This document shows, piece after piece, positions 6,876-15,589 of a stretch of DNA of 64,000 nucleotides (its first letter is position 1; each line of letters begins with the position of its first letter). Source of the stretch: Rhodococcus sp. 4CII (lineage in GTDB: Bacteria; Actinomycetota; Actinomycetes; Mycobacteriales; Mycobacteriaceae). Made by a program: the position numbers and the translations under genes. Under the pieces are notes generated by a model that had not been told where the DNA came from, made no database searches, and was given only the letters and a program-made list of their open reading frames with translations. Location of the stretch: positions 5,622,001-5,686,000 of the forward strand of contig NZ_JACCFE010000002.1 in NCBI RefSeq assembly GCF_014256275.1, in the 5' to 3' direction.

Positions 6876-9203
6876 ATGACTTCGAGCGTGACAGGCGAGC
6901 CGATACCGGGTGGCGAATCGTTACCGTTCCCGCCGAGGCCGTCGGGGAGCGTCGCCGGCCGGACCATGCAGGAGTCGGTGTACAGCCCGCATCCGAAGGA
7001 GAAGCGGCTCCCCGCCGAGGCACCGAACATCCTGATCGTCCTCATCGACGACGCCGGGCCGGGCCTGCCCAGCGGACTCGGCGGTGAGGTGAACACCCCG
7101 ACGCTCGACGCGATGTTGCAGGACGGCATCGGGTACAACCGATTCCATACGACCGCAATGTGTTCGCCGACCCGCGCGTCGCTGCTGACCGGACGCAACC
7201 ATCATCGCGTCGGGAACGGGCAGATCGCCGAGCTGGCCAACGACTGGGACGGCTACTCCGGCCACATCCCGCGGTCGAGTGCGACGGGGGCCGAGGTGCT
7301 GCGCCACTACGGATACAGCACTGCCGCATTCGGGAAATGGCACAACACCCCTGCCGAGGAGACCACCGCCGCCGGTCCGTTCGACAACTGGCCGACGGGT
7401 CTCGGATTCGAGTACTTCTACGGTTTCCTCGCCGGCGAGGCGTCCCAGTACGAGCCGAACCTGGTGCGCAACACGACGGTGGTGCTGCCCCCGAAGACGC
7501 CGGAGCAGGGCTACCACCTCAGTGAGGATCTCGCGGACGACGCCATCGGCTGGCTGCGCAGGCACAAGGCGTTCGAGGCCGACAAGCCGTTCTTCATGTA
7601 CTGGGCCAGCGGCTGTCTGCACGGACCGCACCACATCATGAAGCCGTGGGCGGACAAGTACGCCGGGAAGTTCGACGACGGCTGGGATGCCTACCGGGAG
7701 CGGGTCTTCACGAGGGCGAAGGAGAAGGGCTGGATTCCCCCCGAAGCGGAGCTGACGGACCGCGACCCGACGATGGCCGCGTGGGACGACATTCCCGACG
7801 ACGAGAAACCGTTCCAGCGCCGGCTGATGGAGGTGGCGGCCGGGTACGCCGAGCACTGTGACGTCCAGGTGGGCAGGCTGTTCGACGAACTGGACCGTCT
7901 CGGCTACCGGGACGACACCCTGGTCCTGTACATCTGGGGCGACAACGGCTCGTCCGGCGAGGGTCAGAACGGCACGATCAGTGAACTGCTGGCGCAGAAC
8001 GGCATTCCGACCACACCGGCGCAGCACATCGCGGCCCTCGAGCAACTGGGTGGTCTGGACGTCCTGGGGTCGCCGAAGACCGACAACATGTACCACGCGG
8101 GCTGGGCGTGGGCGGGCAGCGCACCGTACAAGGGGATGAAGCTGCTGGCCTCCCACCTCGGTGGCACCCGCAACCCGATGGTGGCCCGGTGGCCGGCGAA
8201 GGTGACACCGGACCCGGCACCCCGCACGCAATTCCTGCACTGCAACGACGTGGTGCCGACTCTGTACGACATCATCGGGATCACCCCACCGCGGACGGTG
8301 AACGGTGTTCCACAGGATCCGGTGGACGGCGCCAGCTTCGCGCAGACACTCGTCGAACCCGGGGCGGCCGGGGGAAAGCCCACCCAGTACTTCGAGATCA
8401 TGGGCAGCCGGGCGATCTACCACGACGGCTGGATGGCGTCCGCGTTCGGGCCACGCGCACCGTGGGTGGCGGGCCTCCCGGGTGGCATCCGCGACTGGAG
8501 CCCCGACGACGACGTCTGGGAGCTTTACAACCTGGACGAGGACTGGACCCAGAATCGGGATCTCGCGGAGCAGCATCCGAAGAAGCTGGCGCAACTGCGG
8601 GAACTGTTCGTGATCGAGGCCGCGAAGAACAATGTGCTTCCCGTCGGTGGCGGGCTGTGGGTCGTCGCATTGCATCCCGAGCAGCGGATCACGACGCCGT
8701 ACACGAGCTGGGAGTTCTCCGGCGACACGATCCGGATGCCCGAGTTCTGCGCTCCCGCGCTGGGCAACAAGAACAACAGGGTCACCCTCGAACTCACGGC
8801 ACCGGAGAACCCGAGCGGAGTGCTCTACGCGCTGGGGAGCAACGCCGGCGGACTCACGTGCTTCGTCGACGACGGCTTCCTCTGTTACGAGTACAACCTG
8901 TTCATCCTGATGCGCACCAAGATTCGCGCGACCGTGCCGATCGCGCCGGGCACCCGGACGGTGCAGGTGGTCACGGAGTACGTCGAGGCGCGGCCCGGTG
9001 GCCCGCTGAACGTGAAACTCTGCATCGACGGCAGTGTCGTCGGGGAGGGGCAGGTGCCGGTGAGTGCGCCGTTGCTGTTCACCGCCAACGACTGTCTCGA
9101 CGTCGGCACCTGCCTGGGTTCCCCGGTGTCGCTGGACTACTACGACCGGGCGCCGTTCCCGTTCAACGGCACCATCGACCGCATGGCGGTCGAGTACACG
9201 TAG
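6876..9203 (+). CDS. Arylsulfatase, Cys-type (formylglycine-dependent)
   Basis: A 775-residue hydrolase of sulfate esters. The active-site signature C-x-P-x-R is CSPTR at residues 96-100 followed by ASLLTGR; Cys96 must be converted to formylglycine by a generating enzyme encoded elsewhere. The metal-binding start IVLIDDAGPG and the later WGDNGSSGEGQNG and KGMKLLASHLGGTRNP blocks are also typical. No signal peptide precedes the N-terminus (MTSSVTGEPIPGG…), so it is probably cytoplasmic, like other large actinobacterial AtsA-type sulfatases. The ATG at 6876 is chosen because further upstream the frame only reads through opposite-strand genes. Converges on menB with a 10-bp gap. Confidence 0.9.
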   Translation: MTSSVTGEPIPGGESLPFPPRPSGSVAGRTMQESVYSPHPKEKRLPAEAPNILIVLIDDAGPGLPSGLGGEVNTPTLDAMLQDGIGYNRFHTTAMCSPTRASLLTGRNHHRVGNGQIAELANDWDGYSGHIPRSSATGAEVLRHYGYSTAAFGKWHNTPAEETTAAGPFDNWPTGLGFEYFYGFLAGEASQYEPNLVRNTTVVLPPKTPEQGYHLSEDLADDAIGWLRRHKAFEADKPFFMYWASGCLHGPHHIMKPWADKYAGKFDDGWDAYRERVFTRAKEKGWIPPEAELTDRDPTMAAWDDIPDDEKPFQRRLMEVAAGYAEHCDVQVGRLFDELDRLGYRDDTLVLYIWGDNGSSGEGQNGTISELLAQNGIPTTPAQHIAALEQLGGLDVLGSPKTDNMYHAGWAWAGSAPYKGMKLLASHLGGTRNPMVARWPAKVTPDPAPRTQFLHCNDVVPTLYDIIGITPPRTVNGVPQDPVDGASFAQTLVEPGAAGGKPTQYFEIMGSRAIYHDGWMASAFGPRAPWVAGLPGGIRDWSPDDDVWELYNLDEDWTQNRDLAEQHPKKLAQLRELFVIEAAKNNVLPVGGGLWVVALHPEQRITTPYTSWEFSGDTIRMPEFCAPALGNKNNRVTLELTAPENPSGVLYALGSNAGGLTCFVDDGFLCYEYNLFILMRTKIRATVPIAPGTRTVQVVTEYVEARPGGPLNVKLCIDGSVVGEGQVPVSAPLLFTANDCLDVGTCLGSPVSLDYYDRAPFPFNGTIDRMAVEYT

Positions 9204-9213
9204 AAACGGGCTC

Positions 9214-10107
9214 TCAGAAGTACCAGGGGTACGGCTTCCAGTCGGGTTCGCGCTTTTCGAGGAAGGAGTCGCGGCCCTCGACGGCTTCGTCGGTCATGTA
9301 CGCCATGCGGGTTGCCTCGCCGGCGAACAGTTGCTGCCCGACGAGGCCGTCGTCCTGGAGGTTGAACGCGTACTTGAGCATGCGCTGTGCCTGCGGGGAC
9401 TTGCCGTTGATCTTGGTGGCCCAGTCGATGGCGACGTCTTCGAGTTCGGCGTGGTCGACGACCTTGTTGACCGCGCCCATCTGGTGCATTTCCTCCGCGG
9501 TGTACGTCTCGCCGAGGAAGAAGATCTCGCGGGCGAACTTCTGGCCCACCATCTTGGCGAGGTAGGCACTGCCGTACCCGCCGTCGAAGCTGCCGACGTC
9601 GGCGTCGGTCTGTTTGAACCGGGCGTGTTCGCGGCTGGCGAGCGTCAGGTCGCACACCACGTGGAGGCTGTGACCGCCGCCGGCGGCCCATCCGTTGACG
9701 AGACAGATGACGACCTTCGGCATGAACCGGATCAGCCGTTGCACCTCGAGGATGTGGAGGCGTCCGGCGCGGGCCTTGTCGACGGTGTCCGCGGTTTCCC
9801 CTTCCGCATACTGGTATCCGCTGCGGCCGCGGATGCGCTGGTCGCCGCCGGAGCAGAACGCCCAGCCTTCGTCCTTGGGGCTCGGACCGTTGCCGGTGAG
9901 CAGCACGGCGCCCACGTCGGATGTCATCCTGGCGTGGTCGAGGGCCCGGTACAGCTCGTCGACGGTGTGGGGGCGGAAGGCGTTGCGCACTTCGGGGCGG
10001 TCGAACGCCACCCGGACGATTCCCTGGGTGACATGACGGTGGTAGGTGATGTCGGTCAGGTTCTCGAAACCGGGAACCGGTCGCCAGTGCTGCGGGTTGA
10101 AGGTCAC
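9214..10107 (-). CDS. menB: 1,4-dihydroxy-2-naphthoyl-CoA synthase MenB
   Basis: A crotonase-fold enzyme closing the ring of o-succinylbenzoyl-CoA (product of MenE). The 297-residue protein shows the MenB-specific SGGDQRIRG and SGYQYAEG loop, the oxyanion-hole LVNGWAAGGGHSLHVVCDLTLAS, and SFDGGYGSAYLA, and ends …KEREPDWKPYPWYF-like (EKREPDWKPYPWYF) as MenBs do. The start is a GTG. It is separated from menE by about 5.6 kb but is part of the same menaquinone island. Divergent from the thioesterase gene with a 74-bp intergenic region. Confidence 0.96.
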   Translation of the reverse strand: MTFNPQHWRPVPGFENLTDITYHRHVTQGIVRVAFDRPEVRNAFRPHTVDELYRALDHARMTSDVGAVLLTGNGPSPKDEGWAFCSGGDQRIRGRSGYQYAEGETADTVDKARAGRLHILEVQRLIRFMPKVVICLVNGWAAGGGHSLHVVCDLTLASREHARFKQTDADVGSFDGGYGSAYLAKMVGQKFAREIFFLGETYTAEEMHQMGAVNKVVDHAELEDVAIDWATKINGKSPQAQRMLKYAFNLQDDGLVGQQLFAGEATRMAYMTDEAVEGRDSFLEKREPDWKPYPWYF

Positions 10108-10181
10108 GGGTCCGAGGTTATCGGGTGCCGTCGGCGGGTGTCCGCGCGCGCAGGAGTTTTGCCCGGGTTTACCGTGCAGGT

Positions 10182-10835
10182 ATGAGCGAACAGGCTGCGG
10201 ACGTCACCGGTCTCGACGGCACGGGCGACGACGAGTACGAGCATCACGGCGGGTTCCCCAAATACGAGCCGGTGACACCCGGTCCGGACTGGGCGCGGTT
10301 CGTCGAGGGAATGCGCACGTTGCAGGACCTCGCGGTGTCCGTCGACGCCCCGGACGACGTCCTCGTGCAGGCCGCCGACCAGGTGGAGAAGCTGACCGAA
10401 CTGCTCGGGCCGCACGTGGTTCCCGAGGGCCGGTCGCCGGCCGGTCGGACGATCGAACTCCCGGGCCGGGGCAGCCTGCTCATGCCGCCGTGGAACATCG
10501 AGAAGTTCGGGCCCGACGGGGTGCGCAGCACGGGCCAGTTCCGCCGCTACCACCTGGGCGGGAACGGCGCGGCCCACGGTGGCACGCTGCCGCTGCTGTT
10601 CGACGACCTGATGGGCATGATCGTGCACGCCTACGGCCGCCCGATCAGCCGCACCGCGTATCTGCACGTCGACTATCGCGCGATTACACCGCTGAACACC
10701 ACGCTCGCGGTCGAAGGCGAGGTGGACCGCGTCGACGGGCGCAAGACGTACATCACCGCCCGGCTGACGCACGGGGACACCCTCCTTGCGGAATGCGAGG
10801 CACTCATGCTCGTGCTCCTGCCCGGGCAGCCCTGA
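10182..10835 (+). CDS. Hot-dog fold acyl-CoA thioesterase (PaaI/4HBT type)
   Basis: 217 residues. The C-terminal half carries the hot-dog fold signature RYHLGGNGAAHGGTLPLLFDDLMGM followed by TAYLHVDYRAITPLNTTLAVEGEV. The N-terminal ~100 residues are a helical extension. It could hydrolyse a CoA ester such as 1,4-dihydroxynaphthoyl-CoA, the step after MenB whose thioesterase is often unassigned; its place between menB and menC favours this, but it is inference. The next gene, menC, starts 5 bp after its stop. Confidence 0.85.
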   Translation: MSEQAADVTGLDGTGDDEYEHHGGFPKYEPVTPGPDWARFVEGMRTLQDLAVSVDAPDDVLVQAADQVEKLTELLGPHVVPEGRSPAGRTIELPGRGSLLMPPWNIEKFGPDGVRSTGQFRRYHLGGNGAAHGGTLPLLFDDLMGMIVHAYGRPISRTAYLHVDYRAITPLNTTLAVEGEVDRVDGRKTYITARLTHGDTLLAECEALMLVLLPGQP

Positions 10836-10840
10836 ACCGC

Positions 10841-11842
10841 GTGACATCGCTGCCCTCCGTCGCGGAGGTCCTGGCCGATGCCGTCGTGGTGAGTCTGCCG
10901 ATGCGTGTGCGGTTCCGCGGCATCACGACGCGGGAAGCGTTGCTGCTGCGCGGTCCCGCCGGATGGGGTGAATTCGCACCGTTCCCCGAGTACGCGGACG
11001 ACGAGGCGGCGCACTGGCTCCAGTCGGCGATCGAGGACGCCTGGCTGGGGCCGCCGGCCGCGGTGCGCACACGGGTGCCGATCAACGCGACCGTCCCCGC
11101 CGTCGACGCCGACCGGGTGCCCGACGTGCTTTCGCGGTACCCCGGCGCACGGACCGCGAAAGTGAAAGTGGCGGAACGCGGTCAGACCCTTGCCGACGAC
11201 GTCGCCCGGGTGACTGCCGTCCGCACACTCGTCCCGAACGTGCGCGTCGACGCCAACGGTGGCTGGTCGGTCGACGAGGCCGAGGCCGCCTTGCGGGCCC
11301 TGACCGCGGACGGTCCCCTCGAGTACGCCGAGCAGCCGTGCGCGAGCGTGCCCGAACTGGTGGAGATCCGCCGTCGGTTGCCCGGCGTGCGGGTGGCCGC
11401 CGACGAGAGCATCCGCCGCGCCGACGATCCGCTGAAGGTCGTGCGGGCGGGCGGTGCCGACGTGGCCGTCGTCAAGGTCGCGCCACTGGGCGGCATGCGG
11501 CGACTGCTGTCGCTCGCCGACGATCTGGCGTCGCACGGCGTGCCGGTGGTCGTGTCGAGTGCGCTGGACACCGCCGTCGGGATCGCGGCCGGAGTGGCCG
11601 CCGCCGCGGCGCTCCCCGAACTGCAGTTCGCGTGCGGTCTCGGTACCGGCGGGCTCTTCGAGGCGGACGTGGCCCGCGGTCGCGAACCGGTCGACGGCGC
11701 GCTCACCGTCGAGGCGGTGGTACCCGACGTCGAACGGCTCACGGGCCTCGCCGCATCCGCGGAGCGTTCGGGCTGGTGGATCGAGCGGGCACGCCGGTGC
11801 CATGGCCTGCTCGAACGACGCGGCGTCCGGTTTTTCGTATAG
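10841..11842 (+). CDS. menC: o-succinylbenzoate synthase MenC
   Basis: An enolase-superfamily dehydratase making o-succinylbenzoate. The 333-residue protein is GTG-initiated 5 bp after the thioesterase stop. Catalytic features visible: the KVKVAE lysine motif, metal ligands in RVDANGGWSVDEA, EYAEQPC and AADESIR, and a later VVKVAP lysine. The length fits the short actinobacterial MenC clade. The N-terminus LPMRVRFRGITTREALLL matches family starts. Confidence 0.93.
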   Translation: MTSLPSVAEVLADAVVVSLPMRVRFRGITTREALLLRGPAGWGEFAPFPEYADDEAAHWLQSAIEDAWLGPPAAVRTRVPINATVPAVDADRVPDVLSRYPGARTAKVKVAERGQTLADDVARVTAVRTLVPNVRVDANGGWSVDEAEAALRALTADGPLEYAEQPCASVPELVEIRRRLPGVRVAADESIRRADDPLKVVRAGGADVAVVKVAPLGGMRRLLSLADDLASHGVPVVVSSALDTAVGIAAGVAAAAALPELQFACGLGTGGLFEADVARGREPVDGALTVEAVVPDVERLTGLAASAERSGWWIERARRCHGLLERRGVRFFV

Positions 11843-11843
11843 T
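11838..11843 (+). promoter_or_regulatory. Candidate -10 element for the helical hypothetical gene
   Basis: TATAGT overlaps the menC stop codon, 45 nt before the GTG at 11888. No good -35 hexamer is seen at the expected distance, so this is only a weak candidate. Confidence 0.3.
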
Positions 11844-11887
11844 GTCTGGCCGGACCTGATCGCTCAGTCAATACGGAGGCATTGAAA

Positions 11888-12334
11888 GTGGTTGCAGCTC
11901 TGAACGAAACCCTGCTCGACGAGTCGCGCGTCCCTGCGGTCGTCGCAGACGTCCAGGCTCTCATCGACGCGGAGGTTTCGGACAAGTCGGGGGCCTCGGG
12001 ACTGGCACTCAAGGCTGGATACGGCGCCGTCAAGAAGGTGGGACCGTCGATCGTGCCGGATGCCATCGAGGGACTGCTGCCGGCGTTCGTCACCAAGCTC
12101 GAGCCGTACTGGCAGGCCTTCACCGCCAGTGGTGAGAGCGGATTCTCCGAGTACCTGGTGGCGCGCAGCGACGAGGTCGCGGACTCGCTCCTCGGTGTCA
12201 CGGACGAGCGCATCGAGGGCAGCGACCGCGGTGCCGTCAAGAAGGTGTACTCGTCGCTGCGTCCGTCGGCGAAGAAGAATGTGATCGAGGCGCTTCCGCG
12301 TCTGGGCGCCCTCGTCCAGAAGCACGCCAACTGA
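11888..12334 (+). CDS. Conserved actinobacterial helical protein (DUF6918-like)
   Basis: 148 residues with two internally similar halves: each contains GAVKKV (AGYGAVKKVGPSIVPDAIEGLLPAF and DRGAVKKVYSSLRPSAKKNVIEALPRL). No transmembrane helix or signal peptide. The GTG at 11888 is preferred over the TTG at 11882 because GGAGG at 11875-11879 is 8 nt upstream of the GTG but only 2 nt from the TTG. It resembles short mycobacterial proteins of unknown role; family name given with low certainty. Confidence 0.8.
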   Translation: MVAALNETLLDESRVPAVVADVQALIDAEVSDKSGASGLALKAGYGAVKKVGPSIVPDAIEGLLPAFVTKLEPYWQAFTASGESGFSEYLVARSDEVADSLLGVTDERIEGSDRGAVKKVYSSLRPSAKKNVIEALPRLGALVQKHAN

Positions 12335-12338
12335 TCCC

Positions 12339-12384
12339 CAGGTGAGTGGCAATGTGTGCCCCGGCACGCATTGCCACTCACCTG
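12339..12384. terminator. 22-bp hairpin between convergent genes
   Basis: 12339-12360 pairs with 12363-12384 over 22 positions with one mismatch and a 2-nt loop. The right arm ends exactly at the stop of the siderophore-interacting protein gene. No T-run is present; a bidirectional terminator or REP-like element is likely. Confidence 0.6.
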
Positions 12385-13212
12385 TCAGGGCGCGGCGTGA
12401 CCGTGGCGCCAGTAGCCGGTGAACGAGATGTGCGACTTCGGGACCCGGCGCTCGTTCACCAGGTGACGCCGCAGCGCCGTCGTCAGCTCGCTCTCGCCGG
12501 CGACGAAGGTGTACGACGGACCGGACGGCAACTCCGCCTGCATCACCGTATTCAGCGCGAGCACTCCCGGACGGGCATCGGCGTCGTCTCGCACCAGCCA
12601 GTGCACGTTGACGCCGTCACCCACCGAAACCTCTCGAGCGTCTTCGGTAGCGGGGATCTCGATGAATACCTCGGCTCGCAGGTCCCGCGGGGCCGACCGC
12701 AGAATCCCGACGATCGCGGGGAGCGCGCTCTCGTCGCCGACGAGCAACTGCCACTCTGCGTCCGGGGCAGGGTTGTAGATCAGCCCCTCGTCGAGTATCG
12801 CCACTTCGTCCCCGGCCGCGGCCGTGTTCGCCCACGCCGACGCCGGACCGAGGTCCCCGTGCGACGCGAAGTCGATGTCGATCTCGGTTGTGTCGCCGAA
12901 CGTCCCCGACCCCGCCACCCGGAGCTCGCGGATCGTGTAGTTGCGGACGACGGGTCGCGAGTCCTTGGACATCAGCTTGTACTGGGCGTACCAGAGGTTG
13001 CTCGCACTGGTGGGCAGCCGCAGCGTGTTCTGCCCCTCCTGGGGGAAGAACATCCGGAACCACTGGTCGTAGCCCAAGGGGCTCACGGAGTCGAGTTCCT
13101 CGCCGGCGATGGTGACTCGGACGAAGCTGGGGCTGATCTGCTTGGCGGCGACCACGCGCGCCGACGCGATCCGGCGACTCTGAGGTTTGACGAACTTGGT
13201 GCGTTGGGCCAT
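12385..13212 (-). CDS. Siderophore-interacting protein, FAD-dependent ferric-siderophore reductase family
   Basis: 275 residues of the ViuB/SIP family: NAD(P)H/FAD enzymes that release iron by reducing ferric siderophores in the cytoplasm. The FAD-binding motif is RNYTIRELR around residue 90; the SIP-type NAD(P)H half includes LLVGDESALPAIVGIL and ends with SHISFTGYWRHGHA, the usual family C-terminus (GYWR). A DtxR/IdeR-like box lies 36 bp upstream of the ATG, predicting iron repression. Monocistronic and convergent with the helical hypothetical gene. Confidence 0.92.
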   Translation of the reverse strand: MAQRTKFVKPQSRRIASARVVAAKQISPSFVRVTIAGEELDSVSPLGYDQWFRMFFPQEGQNTLRLPTSASNLWYAQYKLMSKDSRPVVRNYTIRELRVAGSGTFGDTTEIDIDFASHGDLGPASAWANTAAAGDEVAILDEGLIYNPAPDAEWQLLVGDESALPAIVGILRSAPRDLRAEVFIEIPATEDAREVSVGDGVNVHWLVRDDADARPGVLALNTVMQAELPSGPSYTFVAGESELTTALRRHLVNERRVPKSHISFTGYWRHGHAAP

Positions 13213-13248
13213 GGCTGCGAAGTCTCCCCGGGTGCGAAAGCTGTGTTG

Positions 13249-13267
13249 TCAGGTAAGCCTAACCAAC
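13249..13267 (-). promoter_or_regulatory. Probable IdeR/DtxR iron box
   Basis: Read on the minus strand the 19 bases are GTTGGTTAGGCTTACCTGA, 15 of 19 matching the mycobacterial iron-box consensus TTAGGTTAGGCTAACCTAA recalled from memory. It is 36 bp upstream of the SIP gene and overlaps the last codon and stop of the flavin reductase gene. Confidence 0.7.
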
Positions 13268-13870
13268 TGTCGGTTGTTCGGGGCGGTGTGGGCGGTCGAG
13301 CAGCACGACCTTCGGCGGCAGACCCCACTCGTTGCGACCGAGGCGGCTCAGGGGTGCGAGAGTCTCGAAGTCCGGCAACCCGTCGTCGGCGACCGCCTCG
13401 GACCGGACCGCTATCGCCGCCACGTCACCCATCACCACGAACGAGTCGCCGACCGGTATCACCTGCTTCAGGGTGCATTCGATGGCGACGGGCGAACCCG
13501 CGACCCGGACGGGCCGCACCCGCTCGCTGGGTTCGGTGTCGATGCCCAGCGCGGCGAACTCGTCGACGTGGCTGTCGTACGTCGCCGAACTGGCATTGAC
13601 CGCCGACATCAGGGGTTCGGTTGCCAGGTTGATCACGAACTCGCCCGTCGCCTCGATGTTGCGGAGGCTGTCCTTGCGGGTGACCGACGTGAACTGCACC
13701 ACCGGCGGCTGCGTGCTGGACACCGAGAAGAAGCTGTACGGGGCCAGGTTGGCCACCCCGTCCGCCGACACCGTGGACACCCACGCGATCGGTCGCGGCA
13801 CCACCGACGCGGTCAGCACCTGGTACATGCGGCGTGGTGGCAGTTCGGCGGGATCGAAGAGTGTGCGCAT
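13259..13870 (-). CDS. Flavin reductase-like FMN-binding split-barrel protein
   Basis: 203 residues of the flavoprotein oxygenase/flavin reductase family: VLTASVVPRPIAWVSTVSADGVANLAPYSFFSVSSTQPP is the characteristic FMN-binding region, followed by KDSLRNIEATGEFVINLA. It likely supplies reduced flavin or acts on a small aromatic; the partner is unknown. It lies directly upstream of the siderophore-interacting gene on the same strand, 46 bp apart, with the iron box at its end, so SIP probably has its own promoter. Confidence 0.85.
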   Translation of the reverse strand: MRTLFDPAELPPRRMYQVLTASVVPRPIAWVSTVSADGVANLAPYSFFSVSSTQPPVVQFTSVTRKDSLRNIEATGEFVINLATEPLMSAVNASSATYDSHVDEFAALGIDTEPSERVRPVRVAGSPVAIECTLKQVIPVGDSFVVMGDVAAIAVRSEAVADDGLPDFETLAPLSRLGRNEWGLPPKVVLLDRPHRPEQPTVG

Positions 13871-13963
13871 GCGTTCATGTTGTCAGTGCCCGCGTTGTGG
13901 CCGCGAACTCACCCGGCGAGGTCGCCGGACGCACCCGCCGGAGTATCTGACACTCTTGAAGGC

Positions 13964-15589
13964 GTGAACCCGTCCACTGCTCAAGCCACCGCGGTCGTCG
14001 ACGAACTGGTCCGCGGGGGAGTTCGCGAGGTCGTGCTCTGCCCGGGTTCGCGGAACGCGCCGCTGGCGTTCGCCCTGCAGGCCGCCGACCTCGAGGGGCG
14101 GCTGCGCCTGCACATGCGCATCGACGAGCGCACCGCGGGATTTCTCGCCCTCGGCCTCGCCGTGGCCGGCCGACGTCCGGTCCCGATCGTCATGACGTCC
14201 GGCACCGCCGTGGCCAATCTCGGTCCCGCCGTACTCGAGGCCAACTACGCCCGGGTGCCGCTCGTGGTGCTCAGCGCCAACCGCCCGTACGAGATGCTCG
14301 GCACCGGAGCCAACCAGACCATCGAGCAACTCGGACTGTTCGGCAGCCAGGTGCGCGCGACCATCAGCCTCGGTCTGGCCGAGGACGACGCCGGGCAGAA
14401 CAGCCAGTGGCGTTCGGCTGTGTGCCGGGTCCTCGCTGCGGCCCGCGGCACCCGGTCGGGGAACGCCGGTCCGGTGCACTTCGACATCCCGCTGCGGGAA
14501 CCGCTCGTTCCCGACGTCCACGCGCAGGGTCCCGTCCCGCAGGGACGACCGGGTGGCGCGGCGTGGACCACCACCCAGCACGCGACGCTCGACGTGCCGA
14601 TGGACCTCGACATCGGCCCCGACACCATCGTCATCTCCGGGCACGGGTCCGCGTTGCGGCCCGAGCTCGCCGGACTTCCGACGGTCGCGGAGCCGACCGC
14701 GCCCCTGCACGGCATCCCGGTGCATCCGATGGCGCTGCCGCAGCTCAAGCCGCGGCAGGCCGTCATCACCGGACGCCCCACCCTCCACCGGTCCGTGTCG
14801 AAGGTCCTCGCCGATCCGTCGGTGGCCGTCTACGCGCTCACCACCGGCCCTCGGTGGCCCGACGTGTCCGGGAACGTGCTGGCCACCGGAACCCGCGCGG
14901 TGGTGACCGGTGAACCCGACCGGGCCTGGATCAACCGGTGCCGCACGCTGTCCGAACACACCGACAAGGCGGTCCGCGCCCAACTGGCCGCCCACCCGAA
15001 GGCGACGGGACTGCACGTCGCCGCCGCCGTGATGGACGCGCTGTCCGACGGTGACCAGTTGCTGCTCGGGGCGTCCAACCCCGTCCGCGATGCGGCGCTC
15101 GTGAGCTATCCGGTGCCGAAGATCCGGGTGCTGTCCAATCGGGGCGTCGCCGGCATCGACGGCACCGTGTCCGCGGCAGTCGGAGCGGCGCTCGCCTACG
15201 AGGAGGGGCGCACGGTCGCCCTGCTCGGCGACCTCACGTTCCTGCACGACGCGTCCGGGCTGCTTGTCGGCAGCGGCGAACCGCGGCCCCGCGACCTGAC
15301 GATCGTGGTGGCCAACGACGACGGTGGCGGAATCTTCGAATTGCTCGAACAGGGCGACCCCCAGTACGCGGGGGTGTTCGAGCGGGTCTTCGGCACCCCA
15401 CACGGGATGGATCTCGCTGCCCTGTGCGCTGCGTACCGCGTGGAGCACCACCTCGTCGGGCTGGGCGAGCTGTCGACCCGGCTGAGCACGCCCGACATTC
15501 CCGGCGACCGCGGAATCCGGGTGCTCGAGGTGACCACCGAACGCTCCGGGCTACGTGAACTGCACGCCGCGGTGCGAGCACAGTTGTGA
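13964..15589 (+). CDS. menD: SEPHCHC synthase MenD
   Basis: The thiamine-diphosphate enzyme making 2-succinyl-5-enolpyruvyl-6-hydroxy-3-cyclohexene-1-carboxylate, the first committed menaquinone step. The 541-residue protein starts with GTG (VNPSTAQATAVVDELVRGGVREVVLCPGSRNAPLA) and shows RIDERTAGFLALG, VMTSGTAVANLGPAVLEA and, in the C-terminal ThDP domain, LLGDLTFLHD and VVANDDGGGIFELL. Divergent from the flavin reductase gene. A DUF3592 gene overlaps its stop (GTGA), as downstream of menD in mycobacteria. Confidence 0.96.
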   Translation: MNPSTAQATAVVDELVRGGVREVVLCPGSRNAPLAFALQAADLEGRLRLHMRIDERTAGFLALGLAVAGRRPVPIVMTSGTAVANLGPAVLEANYARVPLVVLSANRPYEMLGTGANQTIEQLGLFGSQVRATISLGLAEDDAGQNSQWRSAVCRVLAAARGTRSGNAGPVHFDIPLREPLVPDVHAQGPVPQGRPGGAAWTTTQHATLDVPMDLDIGPDTIVISGHGSALRPELAGLPTVAEPTAPLHGIPVHPMALPQLKPRQAVITGRPTLHRSVSKVLADPSVAVYALTTGPRWPDVSGNVLATGTRAVVTGEPDRAWINRCRTLSEHTDKAVRAQLAAHPKATGLHVAAAVMDALSDGDQLLLGASNPVRDAALVSYPVPKIRVLSNRGVAGIDGTVSAAVGAALAYEEGRTVALLGDLTFLHDASGLLVGSGEPRPRDLTIVVANDDGGGIFELLEQGDPQYAGVFERVFGTPHGMDLAALCAAYRVEHHLVGLGELSTRLSTPDIPGDRGIRVLEVTTERSGLRELHAAVRAQL

